Assembly (NCBI RefSeq): GCF_022410535.1
Contig: NZ_JAKNBL010000010.1
Location: 1-64,000, forward strand
Origin: Pelotomaculum terephthalicicum JT
Lineage (GTDB): Bacteria; Bacillota; Desulfotomaculia; Desulfotomaculales; Pelotomaculaceae
Direction of reading: 5' to 3'
Length of the DNA stretch: 64,000 nucleotides
The translations under genes were made by a program, and so were the position numbers. How positions within the stretch are numbered: the first letter of the stretch is position 1; each line of letters opens with the position of its first letter. The notes beneath the pieces were generated by a model. That model saw only the letters and a program-made list of their open reading frames with translations, did not search any database and was not told the DNA's origin. Shown piece after piece: positions 42,766 to 52,970 of the stretch.

Positions 42766-43812
42766 TTAAGAATTAATTACCAATATTCGCGGCTTTGCGT
42801 CAATAACCTCCCCAATTTCAGCTGCCGCCACTCCCTCCGCCAATAAACCATCCATGACAATCTCTGTTTTGTCCCCGGGAACAGCCATCAAAAGGCCGCC
42901 TGAAGTCTGCGGGTCGGCTAGGACAAGTCTGTCAACATCTTCAATGCCGCCTTCCCATGTGAGAAAATCGTCAAGATAATTTAGATTACGATAAGCGCCT
43001 GCCGGGATAATACCCATACCGGCAAGGGACCGCGCCTGTCTCAGAACTGGTATGGCCGGTAATCGCAGCCTTGCTCCCACACCGCTGGCCGCCAGCATCT
43101 CATAAAGATGGCCTAACAGTCCGAAACCGGTTACATCTGTGCATGCGTTTATCCCGGTCTCAATCATAACCCGGGCGGCACGGTTATTTAAAGTCACCAT
43201 TAATTCAACAGCGCCCTGATAAGTTGCCTTGTCGACCAAATCACCTCTTAAAGCCGTTGTCACAATGCCTATGCCCAACGGTTTGGTCAGGATTAGGGTG
43301 TCTCCCGGGCGCGCCCCGGCATTGGTTACTATGCGTTCCGGGTGGACCACACCAGTTACGGACAGCCCATATTTGAGTTCCTCATCTTCTATGGTGTGTC
43401 CGCCGGCTGGAATCGCGCCCGCTTCTTTTACTTTTTCGGCCCCACCTTTGAGGATCTGCACCATAACTTCCAATGGTAAGGTTTTAGTTGGAAAGCCGAT
43501 AATATTTAAGGCCAGTAGCGGTTTAGCTCCCATGGCATAGATATCGCTCAAAGCATTCGCGGCTGTAATCAACCCGAACGTATAAGGATCGTCGACAACC
43601 GGCGTGAAATAATCCACTGTTTGTACAATGGCCATATCATTATTCAGCCGGTATACGGCCGCGTCGTCAGAGGTGGAGGAACCGACCAACAGATTCGGAT
43701 CTTCAACTTGTTCTAACTGGCGCAGCACCTGCGCCAGGTCCTTGGGACCGATTTTAGCCGCTCACCCGGCGCAACTGGCCATCTGAGTCAGGCGATACTT
43801 TTCTTCCTGCAT
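42766..43812 (-). CDS. selD: Selenide, water dikinase containing selenocysteine (UGA at 43762-43764)
   Basis: 348 residues when the in-frame TGA at 43764-43762 is read as selenocysteine. ATG 43812 has AGGGGGG upstream. The N-terminus reads MQEEKYRLTQMASCAGU (U at residue 17, the same position as the catalytic Cys17 of E. coli SelD), followed by AAKIGPKDLAQVL. Then SSTSDDAAVYRL, QTVDYFTPVVDDPYTFG, NIIGFP and GGHTIEDEELKYGLSVTG. It makes selenophosphate from selenide and ATP for Sec-tRNA synthesis. A gene call that stops at UGA would lose the first 28 residues. It is isolated from other sel genes, between ftsZ and spoIIGA. Confidence 0.93.
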
Positions 43813-43899
43813 TCCGTTCCCCCCTCTCTCCTGACTATTATTTTACACCATTTTAAGATTATAAACCTGCAACGAGCACATTTTGAACGAGGAATTTAT

Positions 43900-43924
43900 A
43901 TAAAAACCCCTACCTTGGTAGGGG
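43900..43924 (-). terminator. Terminator after ftsZ
   Basis: Minus strand: CCCCTACC, loop AA, GGTAGGGG, then TTTTTATA; ends the dcw operon transcript 22 bases after the ftsZ stop. Confidence 0.9.
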
Positions 43925-43945
43925 CGTTAAACATTCCTTGTAGCT

Positions 43946-44989
43946 TTACCGCCGCCGGAGAAAAGCGGGGATATCCAAATCGTCGTGGGTGGAGAATGGT
44001 TTTATTTCCATCTCCATCCGTTCTTTTCTAAAGCTTTTCTGCTCAAAACCAGTCGCAATAACCGTTACTCTGACTTCCGCTTCCATATTTTCGTCAATGA
44101 CGGCGCCAAAAATAATGTTCGCTTCCGGATCTGCGGCTTGTGCGATAATTTCCGCCGCCTCGTTTACTTCAAACAAGCCCAGGGAAGTACCGCCCGTAAT
44201 ATTTAATAGAACACCCCTGGCGCCTTCAATGGAGGTTTCCAGCAGAGGACTGGAAATAGCAGTGCGGGCGGCCTCGGTGGCCCGGTTGTCGCCGTTGGCG
44301 ACACCAATGCCCATTAACGCTGAGCCGGTTTCCCTCATGATAGTTTTTACATCTGCGAAATCTAAATTAATCAGTCCAGGAACAGCAATCAAATCCGATA
44401 TACCCTGGACCCCCTGGCGCAGTACGTCATCTGCAATACGGAAAGCTTCGACTATGGAAGTATTCTTTTCTATTACCTGCAATAGTCTGTCATTAGGAAT
44501 GGTGATCAAAGTATCAACTTTGGCTTTCAATGTTTCAATGCCGCCCTCAGCCTGATTGGAACGCTTGCGCCCCTCGAAATTAAAAGGCTTGGTTACCACC
44601 CCGACAGTTAGGGCTCCCAATTCTTTAGCCACTTCAGCGACAATAGGCGCCGCTCCGGTACCGGTGCCGCCTCCCATACCGCAGGTGACAAAAACCATGT
44701 CCGATCCCTTTAAAGCCTGCATTATTTCATCGCGGCTTTCTTCAGCCGCTTTTTGCCCTATTTCGGGGTTGCCGCCCGAACCAAGTCCTTTGGTCAGTTT
44801 AACGCCTATCTGGATTTTTTGGTTTGCTTGCGCCAGGTGAAGGGCTTGAGCGTCAGTATTAACGGCAATAAACTCTACCCCTTTTAATCCTGCGCTAATC
44901 ATCCGGTTCACTGCGTTATTTCCACCACCCCCGACCCCGATAACTTTTATATTTGCAAACTGGTCAAGGTCAAGTTCAAAATCAAGCAT
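43946..44989 (-). CDS. ftsZ: Cell division protein FtsZ
   Basis: 347 residues. Tubulin-like GTPase forming the Z ring. [13 protein letters not shown] (about 17-29), tubulin signature [10 protein letters not shown] (about 105-114), [11 protein letters not shown] (about 207-217), and the conserved C-terminal interaction peptide [22 protein letters not shown] before ATG. Last gene of the dcw cluster. Confidence 0.97.
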   Translation of the reverse strand: MLDFELDLDQFANIKVIGVGGGGNNAVNRMISAGLKGVEFIAVNTDAQALHLAQANQKIQIGVKLTKGLGSGGNPEIGQKAAEESRDEIMQALKGSDMVFVTCGMGGGTGTGAAPIVAEVAKELGALTVGVVTKPFNFEGRKRSNQAEGGIETLKAKVDTLITIPNDRLLQVIEKNTSIVEAFRIADDVLRQGVQGISDLIAVPGLINLDFADVKTIMRETGSALMGIGVANGDNRATEAARTAISSPLLETSIEGARGVLLNITGGTSLGLFEVNEAAEIIAQAADPEANIIFGAVIDENMEAEVRVTVIATGFEQKSFRKERMEMEIKPFSTHDDLDIPAFLRRR

Positions 44990-45051
44990 GCCTTAGCCTC
45001 CTCTTAGAATCAGTGTATAAAAACAATATGCAATTTACCATGATGCTACTA

Positions 45052-46134
45052 TTATGATGCGAAACCACATTTGACAAGGCCAAAGGCGTTCGCATAACGT
45101 GGACCCAAATCCATTCCGGTATCTTTAGGCACACCAATCCTCACCGGAAACCGCAGGCTGTTTTCAACTAACGAGGTAAGACCGCCCATTTCCGCCACTC
45201 CACCGTAAAGGACAACACCGCCGGGCAATTGGCCTGCGTAATTAAATTTTACTACCGCCCCGGCAATCATTTCTAAAACCTCTTTAACCCGGGCCGTGAT
45301 TATTGAGTGCACCAAGTCGGCAGGCACGTTTACAGCTTTTTCCCCATCCACCCTGATAATATCTATACACCCTTGCCCGGCTTCCCTGTTAACCTGGTAT
45401 TGTTTTAAGATTTCCCTGGCCTGTGTCAAGGAAATATGCAACCCTATGGCTAAATCAGCAATTATGTGCTCGCCGCCAACCGCCAGAACAGCATTTTCCC
45501 GGATTAGCCCCCGGTCGATAACACTCACCGTCGTAGCGGCCGCGCCAAAATCAACAAGCAATGTTCCCAGCTCTTTCTCGGCCGGACTCAAGAGCGCTTC
45601 AGCCGCTGCCAGCGGGCTGTATATAATATCACGTACTGCCAGGCCGGCCAAGCGGGCACTCTCAATAACACTATCAAAATCGCGGCCGCAGGCAGTTATT
45701 GTGCGCACCTCGGAAATAAGCCCTGATTCTAAAATACTAAGCAGGCCAGGAGTGGAGAGAACCGCCAGCAGTTTTTCTCCAGCCGGAATTCCATCTGCTG
45801 CTATATCCTGTAAATGAACCCTGCCACCGGCATGTTTTCCTGCTTTTAGAGCAACTCTGCAGTTTCTTGTTGTTATTGATAAGCCGCTGTAACCAATATA
45901 GGCCGGGAGCGCTCTCCCTCCCGCTATTTTCCCTGCTTTCTCCAACGCTTGTCTGATTGATCCTGACGCCGCCTCGCTATCAACAACTGAACCTCTCCGT
46001 ACACCTAAGGTATAACTTTCGCCCACCCCGACTATCCGCGGCTGAAAATCGTTAACAGCCTGAGCAATCACCACCGCCGTATTCATACTGCCTAGGTCAA
46101 GACCAACCAGCGTAGCAGGATGTCTTTTGGCCAA
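45052..46134 (-). CDS. ftsA: FtsA-like actin-fold division protein, short version
   Basis: 360 residues, about 50-60 shorter than usual FtsA. TTG start with GGGAGG upstream. Actin-fold motifs: VGLDLGSMNTAVVIA (about 11-25), LLVDFGAAATTVSVI (about 191-205) and VVLYGGVAEMGGL (about 309-321). The C-terminus stops at FGLVKCGFAS without the amphipathic helix that anchors FtsA to the membrane. It sits between sbp and ftsZ in the position of ftsA; function as the Z-ring tether is therefore uncertain. Confidence 0.82.
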   Translation of the reverse strand: MAKRHPATLVGLDLGSMNTAVVIAQAVNDFQPRIVGVGESYTLGVRRGSVVDSEAASGSIRQALEKAGKIAGGRALPAYIGYSGLSITTRNCRVALKAGKHAGGRVHLQDIAADGIPAGEKLLAVLSTPGLLSILESGLISEVRTITACGRDFDSVIESARLAGLAVRDIIYSPLAAAEALLSPAEKELGTLLVDFGAAATTVSVIDRGLIRENAVLAVGGEHIIADLAIGLHISLTQAREILKQYQVNREAGQGCIDIIRVDGEKAVNVPADLVHSIITARVKEVLEMIAGAVVKFNYAGQLPGGVVLYGGVAEMGGLTSLVENSLRFPVRIGVPKDTGMDLGPRYANAFGLVKCGFAS

Positions 46135-46225
46135 GAAAGGAACCTCCCGACCAGCTTTACTTGTTTTGCTAATATTCCATCTTATAGGAATTCCACATGG
46201 AATACAATTTCCCTCTTTAATAAAC

Positions 46226-46579
46226 TTACTTTTTTAACAAATGTCTACGCATAATTGCAAGGTTTTGGAAGAGCCTGACACCAAAAGCAACTACCGCGGC
46301 AAGGTAAAGGTCAATCCCCAACCTCTCACCAATAAAGGCCAGGCCTGCCGCCAGCAATGCGTTGCTAAAGAAACCGGTAACAAAAATGTCGTTATCGAAG
46401 TGGTCTTCCATAGCCGCGCGTATGCCTCCAAAAACCGAGTCCATCGCAGCCAGAGCCGCCACTGAAATATATTTGGCATAGGCTTGAGGCAATACCAAAG
46501 GAATATTCAACCCGACCATGATCCCCACTCCCAGGCCAAATACCGCCAACCATAGTCCCAACCACATATTTAAGTTCAC
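46226..46579 (-). CDS. sbp: Small basic protein Sbp (DUF1290)
   Basis: 117 residues with about three to four hydrophobic membrane segments (WLGLWLAVFGLGVGIMVGL, YISVAALAAMDSVFGGIRA, FFSNALLAAGLAFIGERLG, LYLAAVVAFGVRLFQNLAIM). It has the length and motif spacing of Sbp, found between divIB and ftsA in Firmicutes and of unknown mechanism. GTG start overlapping the DUF881 stop by four bases. Confidence 0.9.
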   Translation of the reverse strand: MNLNMWLGLWLAVFGLGVGIMVGLNIPLVLPQAYAKYISVAALAAMDSVFGGIRAAMEDHFDNDIFVTGFFSNALLAAGLAFIGERLGIDLYLAAVVAFGVRLFQNLAIMRRHLLKK

Positions 46580-47280
46580 CCTCTTTGCGTTGATCTGGCA
46601 TAATCAAACCGCAGCTCTCCGGTAAAAGCAGGTATTACTATATTATCTCTCTCCTCCACTTTTACCGTTATGCGCTCGCTCAAGTTTTCCACAAGCCCCC
46701 CCTTGATTTCCAAGCTGCTTTTTAATGTTGTGGCATTACCAATGGCAGTAACTTTATAAGGGGCAGTCAGTTTGGTAAGATTTACATTGATATGGTTCCC
46801 TGCCAGGCGGACCTCGCTGGTGGCAAGAATCCGCTGGTTGTTTACGGCGATGGCTTCCGCCCCGGCGCCGCGCAAATCATTAATTATTTTCAACAAGTCC
46901 TCGTCTTTAACAAAGTAAAGATTGGGATTCCCGCCCGGTCTTGCGTTTTCGGCAAGATTGTCTAACGTCACCTCTACGCCGGGACCTTCAACTTTTGTTA
47001 GTCCCGCATAGAGTCTTATTTTAAGCAACTCGCTGGTAAAAGCGTCCGTTGCTTGCGAGGAACCTTTACCTGCCTCTTCAAGCTTGGCCGTCAAGTCGTC
47101 CACTTCTTCGCGCAGTTGAGTGATATCTTTCTGCAATTGACGCTTCTCCATGGTTAATTCCTGCTCACGGCCAGAGGGCACTCCGCTTTCGATACTACTG
47201 GTAGTCCGAAATTGAAATGCCACAATTAAACCCAGTATGAGCGAAACTAAAGCGATAGAAAAATAAATTGACTTATTCAA
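46576..47280 (-). CDS. DUF881 family protein (second copy)
   Basis: 234 residues from TTG 47280, with AGGAGAG eight bases upstream; an ATG-type start 39 bases earlier would overlap the previous gene. One N-terminal membrane anchor (SIYFSIALVSLILGLIVAFQ), a coiled coil (LTMEKRQLQKDITQLREEVD, then DLTAKLEEAG) and the DUF881 domain (GPGVEVTLDNLAENARPGG, then NPNLYFVKDEDLLKIINDLR and GAEAIAVNNQRI). Bacillus YlxW/YlxX homologues occur at this place in dcw clusters; role unknown. Confidence 0.88.
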   Translation of the reverse strand: MNKSIYFSIALVSLILGLIVAFQFRTTSSIESGVPSGREQELTMEKRQLQKDITQLREEVDDLTAKLEEAGKGSSQATDAFTSELLKIRLYAGLTKVEGPGVEVTLDNLAENARPGGNPNLYFVKDEDLLKIINDLRGAGAEAIAVNNQRILATSEVRLAGNHINVNLTKLTAPYKVTAIGNATTLKSSLEIKGGLVENLSERITVKVEERDNIVIPAFTGELRFDYARSTQRG

Positions 47281-47293
47281 AACCAACTCTCTC

Positions 47294-47989
47294 CTAACCG
47301 GCTGCTTTCGCGTATTCAAATTTAATCCCGCCGCTGTATGCCGGCACGGTAACTTGAGCTATTTTTTTAACTGAGACTTGGATTCCCCAGACTTGGAGAG
47401 CTTCAGCCACTCCGCCTTTCATTTTCAAAGAATTCTCCAGAGTATCCGGATTGCCGATCGCTGTAATCACAAATGGCGGCGCCAGGCGCTTACTCTTGTT
47501 CAACACAATAGTCGGACCCGTGCACCTAACCTCGGTGGTTGCCAGCAGTCTTTGACCGTTAATCGAAACCGCCTCAGCTCCGGCTGCGTTGATTTCATTT
47601 AAGACCTTTAACAAATCTTCATCATGCAGCACATAAAGGTTGGGGTTCTGGCCCGGGCGGAGATTAATATTGCTGTCGCTCAAAGTAACCTCAACGCCTG
47701 GCCCGCTTAATTCGGAAACACCGGCTTCCACCTTGGCTTTCTCCAGTTCATCCCGCAGGACTGGATTCAGTGGGGTGGCGTTATCTAATTCGGCACGCAA
47801 ATTATTAACCTGGGTTTGAAGCGCTTCGTGGTTTTGCCTCATTTGGTTTACCTCAGCCGAAAGTTCTTGCACTCTTTGCACTGATTCGGTACGGTGGATT
47901 TCCCTGGTAAAGCGGAACTGAAAGGCCAGCATTATTCCAAGCACCAGGCCCATTAGCGCAAACACCCACTGATAGTTTTTCAATCTCAT
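47294..47989 (-). CDS. DUF881 family protein (first copy)
   Basis: 231 residues from ATG 47989, chosen for GGAGGAGGG directly upstream. The plan is the same as for the next gene: one transmembrane anchor (FALMGLVLGIMLAFQFRF), a coiled coil (VQELSAEVNQMRQNHEALQT...) and a DUF881 domain (GPGVEVTLSDSNINLRPGQN, then PNLYVLHDEDLLKVLNEINA and AGAEAVSINGQRL). The two adjacent DUF881 proteins are clear paralogues of each other. Confidence 0.88.
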   Translation of the reverse strand: MRLKNYQWVFALMGLVLGIMLAFQFRFTREIHRTESVQRVQELSAEVNQMRQNHEALQTQVNNLRAELDNATPLNPVLRDELEKAKVEAGVSELSGPGVEVTLSDSNINLRPGQNPNLYVLHDEDLLKVLNEINAAGAEAVSINGQRLLATTEVRCTGPTIVLNKSKRLAPPFVITAIGNPDTLENSLKMKGGVAEALQVWGIQVSVKKIAQVTVPAYSGGIKFEYAKAAG

Positions 47990-48034
47990 CAACCCTCCTC
48001 CCAAATGGGATATCTTTCAACGAGGCTGTCTATT

Positions 48035-48778
48035 TTAATAATATTTCACCACAGGTTTTCCCGAGGATGAGATATCTATATAATCAACCTTGGCGCCTTG
48101 TTTTTGCAGTTCTTGCAAGATCCTTGCCAAAACCACGCCTTTTTCCCTTACCTCAACAGCCTCCCCCAAACGGCACTTTATACGATCCAGTGTATAAGCC
48201 TTAATCTGGCCATCCGGGTCGATATGCACCTCCGAGAGCTGGTTAACCACCTCATCCGGCAAGCCGCTGATCATCATCAGGACATCCGCCAGGAGCTCCG
48301 TTTCAACTATCTCCCCAGGTTTGACGACATCCACCTGCACTCCTGTTATTATTGGCACACCGGGAACACCTGACCCGGTCTGCTGAAGGCAAATGCCTTC
48401 CTCATCCACTTCGAAAAAACCGTTTCCCGCCGGTAATAGCCCTAACGGGCGACGTTCAGTAACAGTAATCAACACAGTTGAGGGCAATACTCTAGTAACA
48501 CGCGCCTCCTTAATCATGGGTACCGTTTTTAATCTATCAGCTGCAGCGGCCAAATTAATTTTAAAAATGTTAACACCTAGGCCAATATCCGCCGCATTAC
48601 GCACATTATCCTCAACAAGATACTGGTTGCCCCGGACCACCACCCGTTGTATTTCAAACAGCGGCGATCGCAAAAAAACATACCCGGTTATCAAAACTAA
48701 AAATATAAAAAAAAGACTTTCAGGAGCATTCCATTTTCTTTTCTTTTTACCACTCTGAAAAGTGTCCTTCAATAGCAC
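48035..48778 (-). CDS. ftsQ: Cell division protein FtsQ/DivIB
   Basis: 247 residues. Cytoplasmic N-terminus of about 20 basic residues, one transmembrane segment (LFFIFLVLITGYVFLR), then a POTRA domain (LFEIQRVVVRGNQYLVEDNV, then ...GVNIFKINL...VTRVLPSTVLITVTERRPLG) and the FtsQ beta domain. Divisome assembly protein. Start GTG with GGAGTGAG upstream. Preceded by a likely promoter. Confidence 0.92.
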   Translation of the reverse strand: MLLKDTFQSGKKKRKWNAPESLFFIFLVLITGYVFLRSPLFEIQRVVVRGNQYLVEDNVRNAADIGLGVNIFKINLAAAADRLKTVPMIKEARVTRVLPSTVLITVTERRPLGLLPAGNGFFEVDEEGICLQQTGSGVPGVPIITGVQVDVVKPGEIVETELLADVLMMISGLPDEVVNQLSEVHIDPDGQIKAYTLDRIKCRLGEAVEVREKGVVLARILQELQKQGAKVDYIDISSSGKPVVKYY

Positions 48779-48818
48779 CTCACTCCAGTGGCATATTTAC
48801 AAAATCTAGCCAAATATA

Positions 48819-48846
48819 ATTATAGCAACTGTTTTTTCCTTGTCCA
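48819..48846 (-). promoter_or_regulatory. Sigma-A-like promoter before ftsQ
   Basis: Minus strand: -35 TGGACA (48846-48841), 16-base spacer, -10 TATAAT (48824-48819), 40 bases before the ftsQ start. Confidence 0.6.
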
Positions 48847-49091
48847 TGGTTCAATGCAGTTTATTAATATAATAATTTCAGCATTTAATTAGTATTGTCC
48901 TGGCGCCAAGCAATTTAATCAATGCTCAGGCAGGAATATTTTTTATGTTTAGGTAAAAAGTTTACCGGTAAAAAAACATCTGTGGTTAAAGAAGGTGGCA
49001 TGTGAGGGAAGAAGAAAATATTGAACATGAGCTTGGCGAACAGAGCTGAGCATATAAGGCCCGTCCTGAAGATATCCAAAAAAGAGCCACA
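48847..49091. other. Intergenic between murA and ftsQ
   Basis: About 245 bases upstream of the ftsQ promoter. Holds a short inverted repeat (GGTAAAAAGTTTACC near 48952-48966). No gene with an RBS recognised. Confidence 0.4.
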
Positions 49092-50351
49092 TTAATTGTG
49101 AACTCTAATAATTCTCGCACCCAGGGCGTTATACTTTACCTCCAACCGTTCATACCCGCGGTCGATGTGCTGGACTTTTTCCAAAACAGTCCCGCCTTCA
49201 GCGGCAAGCGCGGACATTACCAGCGCCGCCCCCGCCCGTAAGTCGCTGGCTTCGATATAGGCGCCGCTCAGTTTATCAACTCCTTTAATGATCGCGGTCT
49301 GCCCTTCGACCTTAATATCAGCGCCCATCCTGCGCAGTTCCCCAACGTGTTTAAAACGATTTTCAAAAATAGTTTCAGTGATTACACTGGTTCCCTTCGC
49401 CAGACTCAAGAGCGCCATCATCTGCGGCTGCATATCGGTCGGGAACCCCGGGTAGGGCATCGTTTTTATATCGACCGCTTTTATACGCCCGTTTCCCAGC
49501 ACCCTGACCCAGTCATCTCCAACGCTGATATTGACTCCGGCCTCGCGCAGTTTTGCCAATAACGGATCCAAGTGTTCGGGAATAACGTTCGTTATAGTCA
49601 CATCACCACCGGTCATAGCGGCAGAGACCATAAACGTGCCCGCTTCAATACGGTCAGGAATTATAGTATAAGAAGCCGGTTTGAGGTCTTCTAAACGGAC
49701 ACCTTCGATCTTAATTGCATCCGTCCCAGCACCCTTAACCCTGGCGCCAATACTGTTAAGGAAATTTTGCAGATCTACTAATTCCGGTTCTTTAGCGACA
49801 TTACGGATGAATGTTACTCCTTCAGCCAGCACTGCGGCCATGATTAGATTCTCTGTGGCGCCCACGCTGGGCAAGTCAAGGTGGATATCGGCCCCAACCA
49901 ACCGATCAGCTTCGGCCGTGATATAGCCAAACTTTTCCTGAATCGTGGCTCCTAACAATTGGAGGCCTTTTAAGTGGAGATTCATCGGCCGGCTGCCGAT
50001 TTGGCAGCCCCCCGGGTATGATATTTTTACGCGTCCGAACCTGCCTAACAGCGCGCCCAACACCAGGTTTGAAGCACGCATCCGGCGCATCAGGTCTTCT
50101 GATATTTCAACAGGCTGAACATTTGAGCTGTCAACTTCAACAGTGTTTCTGTCGCAATAAACTTTCGCACCAAGATGAGTCAGCACATCTTTCATTACCG
50201 ACACGTCAAGCAGTCTGGGCACTTCATGGATGACGCTCTTGCCGGCGTTTAGAATACACGCCGCCAATATCGGTAAGGTGGCATTCTTAGACCCAGCGGC
50301 GCGAATAGTCCCTTTCAGGCGGTTCCCACCCAAGATCATGAATTTTTCCAT
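49092..50351 (-). CDS. murA: UDP-N-acetylglucosamine 1-carboxyvinyltransferase
   Basis: 419 residues from ATG 50351 (GTG 50360 also possible; AGAGGTGA favours the ATG). First committed step of peptidoglycan synthesis: adds enolpyruvate to UDP-GlcNAc. Two EPSP-synthase-like halves; catalytic Cys in YPGGCQIGSRPMNLH (the fosfomycin target), and AGSKNATLPILAA near the N-terminus. Lies six bases downstream of murB. Confidence 0.96.
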   Translation of the reverse strand: MEKFMILGGNRLKGTIRAAGSKNATLPILAACILNAGKSVIHEVPRLLDVSVMKDVLTHLGAKVYCDRNTVEVDSSNVQPVEISEDLMRRMRASNLVLGALLGRFGRVKISYPGGCQIGSRPMNLHLKGLQLLGATIQEKFGYITAEADRLVGADIHLDLPSVGATENLIMAAVLAEGVTFIRNVAKEPELVDLQNFLNSIGARVKGAGTDAIKIEGVRLEDLKPASYTIIPDRIEAGTFMVSAAMTGGDVTITNVIPEHLDPLLAKLREAGVNISVGDDWVRVLGNGRIKAVDIKTMPYPGFPTDMQPQMMALLSLAKGTSVITETIFENRFKHVGELRRMGADIKVEGQTAIIKGVDKLSGAYIEASDLRAGAALVMSALAAEGGTVLEKVQHIDRGYERLEVKYNALGARIIRVHN

Positions 50352-50366
50352 TCTTGTCACCTCTGC

Positions 50367-51278
50367 CTAATCATGACCGGTAAGTTTTATTTCCGGCTGG
50401 AGATCCACCCCAAACCGACTGTTTACAACTTCCCTGGTGTGCTCAATTAAAGCCAGCACATCCCTGGCTGTGGCAGAACCCAGATTAATTATAAAATTGG
50501 CATGCTGAGTAGAAATCTGGGCATTCCTCACCCGCATCCCTTTCAATCCCGCAGCTTCAATCAAACGTCCGGCAGATTCGCCCGGCGGGTTTTTAAAAAC
50601 ACTCCCGGCGTTAGGATAGCAAAGCGGCTGTGACGCTTTGCGCCTGGTCAGGTAATCCGCCATTTCTTTCCGGATAAGTTCTTTATCCCGGGGATAACAG
50701 GTAAACGTAACCTCCACAATAATAGCCGGTTCCGAATGTAATATACTGTTCCGGTAGCCAAAACACATATCTTCCTTGTTCTTATTGATAAAATCCCCTT
50801 CGAAGCTTAATACCAGCACATTTTTAACCAGGGTACTCACGGTAGAACCGTTAGCCCCCGCGTTCATTACCACGGCCCCTCCGACAGTACCGGGAATACC
50901 GTTTGAAAATTCAAATCCGCCCAGACCGGCATCCATGGCCGTCGACGCAACAGCCGCCAATTTAGCTCCGGCTTCCGCAGTAATTTCCTTGCCGGCGGTA
51001 ACCACCCTGGCCATGCTATTTCCTATCTTAACCACAACCCCCCTGATTCCGCCGTCGGAAACCAGAAGGTTTGAGCCCGCCCCAATCACTGTTAAAGGAA
51101 CACCTTTATCTTTGGCAAAAGAAACAACGAGCTGGAGTTCCGAGCGGGTTCCCGGTTCCACAAAAACATCCGCAGGCCCGCCGATGCGCCAGCTAGTATG
51201 TTTTTTCATTGGTTCGCCTGCCCGTACCCGGCCGGGCAAAAGCGCAAGCAGTTCATGGTAAAGGGTTAAATCAGCCAA
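50367..51278 (-). CDS. murB: UDP-N-acetylenolpyruvoylglucosamine reductase
   Basis: 303 residues, the shorter type II MurB. FAD-binding features: [16 protein letters not shown] (about 26-41), [18 protein letters not shown] (about 61-78), and [19 protein letters not shown] (about 128-146). Catalytic-region YRNSILHSE and [10 protein letters not shown] are present. It reduces the enolpyruvyl ether with NADPH. Start overlaps the murC stop. Confidence 0.96.
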   Translation of the reverse strand: MADLTLYHELLALLPGRVRAGEPMKKHTSWRIGGPADVFVEPGTRSELQLVVSFAKDKGVPLTVIGAGSNLLVSDGGIRGVVVKIGNSMARVVTAGKEITAEAGAKLAAVASTAMDAGLGGFEFSNGIPGTVGGAVVMNAGANGSTVSTLVKNVLVLSFEGDFINKNKEDMCFGYRNSILHSEPAIIVEVTFTCYPRDKELIRKEMADYLTRRKASQPLCYPNAGSVFKNPPGESAGRLIEAAGLKGMRVRNAQISTQHANFIINLGSATARDVLALIEHTREVVNSRFGVDLQPEIKLTGHD

Positions 51279-52656
51279 TTTTTTGACTCTCCTTCAACCT
51301 GTTGACCAGTTCAACACCTGCGTTCCAAATATCACCTGCTCCCATAGTCAGGATCAAATCGCCGGGGCGCACTGTTTCAACCAGATAATTTACTATCTCT
51401 TGTCTGGTAGGCAAATAGATTACCTCGCGATGTTCATTTTTCTCAATCGCGGAGACAATATTTTTCGCGCTTACACCGTTTATGGGCTGTTCACCGGCAC
51501 TGTATATGTCGCTGATAATAATAATATCCGCATCGCTGAACGCCGTCCCGAAGCGTTCGCCAAGGAGTGAAGTTCTCGTGTAACGGTGCGGTTGAAAGAC
51601 CCCGACGACACGACCGTTTTTCATCTGGCGCGCTGCGTTCAATGTAGCTTTTATCTCAGAAGGATGGTGCGCGTAATCATCGACAACTTTTATCCCTTTT
51701 ACTTCGCCCATACACTGAAATCTACGCCCGGCGCCTTTAAATTTTTTTAAAGCCGCCGCGATGCCCTCGAAAGAAAGCCCAATAAACCGGCCGGCCACAA
51801 CCGTTGCCAGGGCGTTAGAAAGATTATGCCTTCCGGGCACGGTTAATTCAAGACAGCCTAAAAAATCACCCTGATAATAAACGTCACCCGCCGTGGTATC
51901 ATTATCAAGCCGGAGATTTTGCATGGTATAATCCGCGTCATGCCGTTCAATGGCATAAGTCTGGTATGGGCGGTCATATTCATCCAATAGCTCTCTTATT
52001 CTGGCGTTGTCCAGACAGGCTATCAACAGGCCGTCGTACGGTACCTTGGCCATAAATTTCCGGAAAGCGGCCACTATGTTTTCAATGTTTTTATAATAAT
52101 CCAAGTGATCGTCTTCTATGTTAGTAATTATTTCGATAAAGGGATTCAATTTTAGAAACGAGCCGTCACTTTCATCCGCTTCCGCAATTAGATATTCGCC
52201 GGTGCCAAGTTTGGCGTTCCCCCCGATATCTGTCAATTCACCTCCGATGATTATGGTGGGATCAAGATAATTCTTTTCAGATACCAGGGAAAGCATCGAA
52301 GTAGTTGTAGTTTTTCCGTGAGCCCCAGCTATAGCTATGCCCTTCTGTCTATCCATCAGCATTGCCAGCATCTCGCCCCGGTGAATGATCGGCAGGCCTT
52401 TGTTCTTTGCCGCAACCAATTCTACATTTGTGGCAGGAATAGCCGTAGAGGCCACAACTAAATCAGCATCTCCCAAGTTTTCCTCAGCATGCCCGGCATA
52501 ACAGGTCACCCCAAGGGCTTCCAGCCTTTCGGTTACGGCTGTGGTTTTCAGGTCCGAACCTGTTACCTTATAACCTAGCCCCAACATAATCCCGGCTATA
52601 CCGTTCATACCGGAGCCACCGATTCCGATAAAATGAACATGCTGTTTTTTTTGCAC
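51271..52656 (-). CDS. murC: UDP-N-acetylmuramate--L-alanine ligase
   Basis: 461 residues. Rossmann-type [13 protein letters not shown] (about 11-23), ATP loop [12 protein letters not shown] (about 115-126), EADESDGS (about 174-181) and [10 protein letters not shown] (about 343-352). Adds L-Ala to UDP-MurNAc. Begins at GTG with AAAGG at 12 bases. A promoter with a long leader lies upstream, so murC-murB-murA can be transcribed apart from murG. Confidence 0.96.
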   Translation of the reverse strand: MQKKQHVHFIGIGGSGMNGIAGIMLGLGYKVTGSDLKTTAVTERLEALGVTCYAGHAEENLGDADLVVASTAIPATNVELVAAKNKGLPIIHRGEMLAMLMDRQKGIAIAGAHGKTTTTSMLSLVSEKNYLDPTIIIGGELTDIGGNAKLGTGEYLIAEADESDGSFLKLNPFIEIITNIEDDHLDYYKNIENIVAAFRKFMAKVPYDGLLIACLDNARIRELLDEYDRPYQTYAIERHDADYTMQNLRLDNDTTAGDVYYQGDFLGCLELTVPGRHNLSNALATVVAGRFIGLSFEGIAAALKKFKGAGRRFQCMGEVKGIKVVDDYAHHPSEIKATLNAARQMKNGRVVGVFQPHRYTRTSLLGERFGTAFSDADIIIISDIYSAGEQPINGVSAKNIVSAIEKNEHREVIYLPTRQEIVNYLVETVRPGDLILTMGAGDIWNAGVELVNRLKESQKIG

Positions 52657-52970
52657 TAATCACATCTACCTTTCTAATATTATTTAAGCGTCATTCTTGC
52701 ACTAAATATAAAACATTATTCCAGCATATACCAAACAAGGCCAGCAAATAATCAACCATAATTAACCACAATAAATAAATTTACCATATAAATTTATATG
52801 TCTTATTAATTTTTGTTAAGTATTTATCATCTCCTTAACCTTAACAGAAACCAATCAAATATTTCTGCCTGAAATATAGAATATACTATGCATATTTCAA
52901 AAAAGTGTTACATTACTCATATTAAGACTTGTCCACTGAATGTAGACCAATAACTTAAACTCATTACCAT
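52657..52970 (-). other. Long AT-rich leader of murC
   Basis: About 300 bases between the promoter at 52971-52999 and the murC start. A second promoter-like pair (TTGAAA, 16 bases, TATATT) reads on the minus strand around 52885-52860. The inverted repeat GTTAAG...CTTAAC (near 52816-52842) surrounds an RBS-like AAGGAGATG. Very short ORFs only; no riboswitch or T-box recognised. Confidence 0.45.

Noticed and set aside
52657-52970. Riboswitch or T-box in the murC leader
   Set aside because: No T-box TGGNACC-type motif, no conserved riboswitch core and no terminator/antiterminator pair could be seen.
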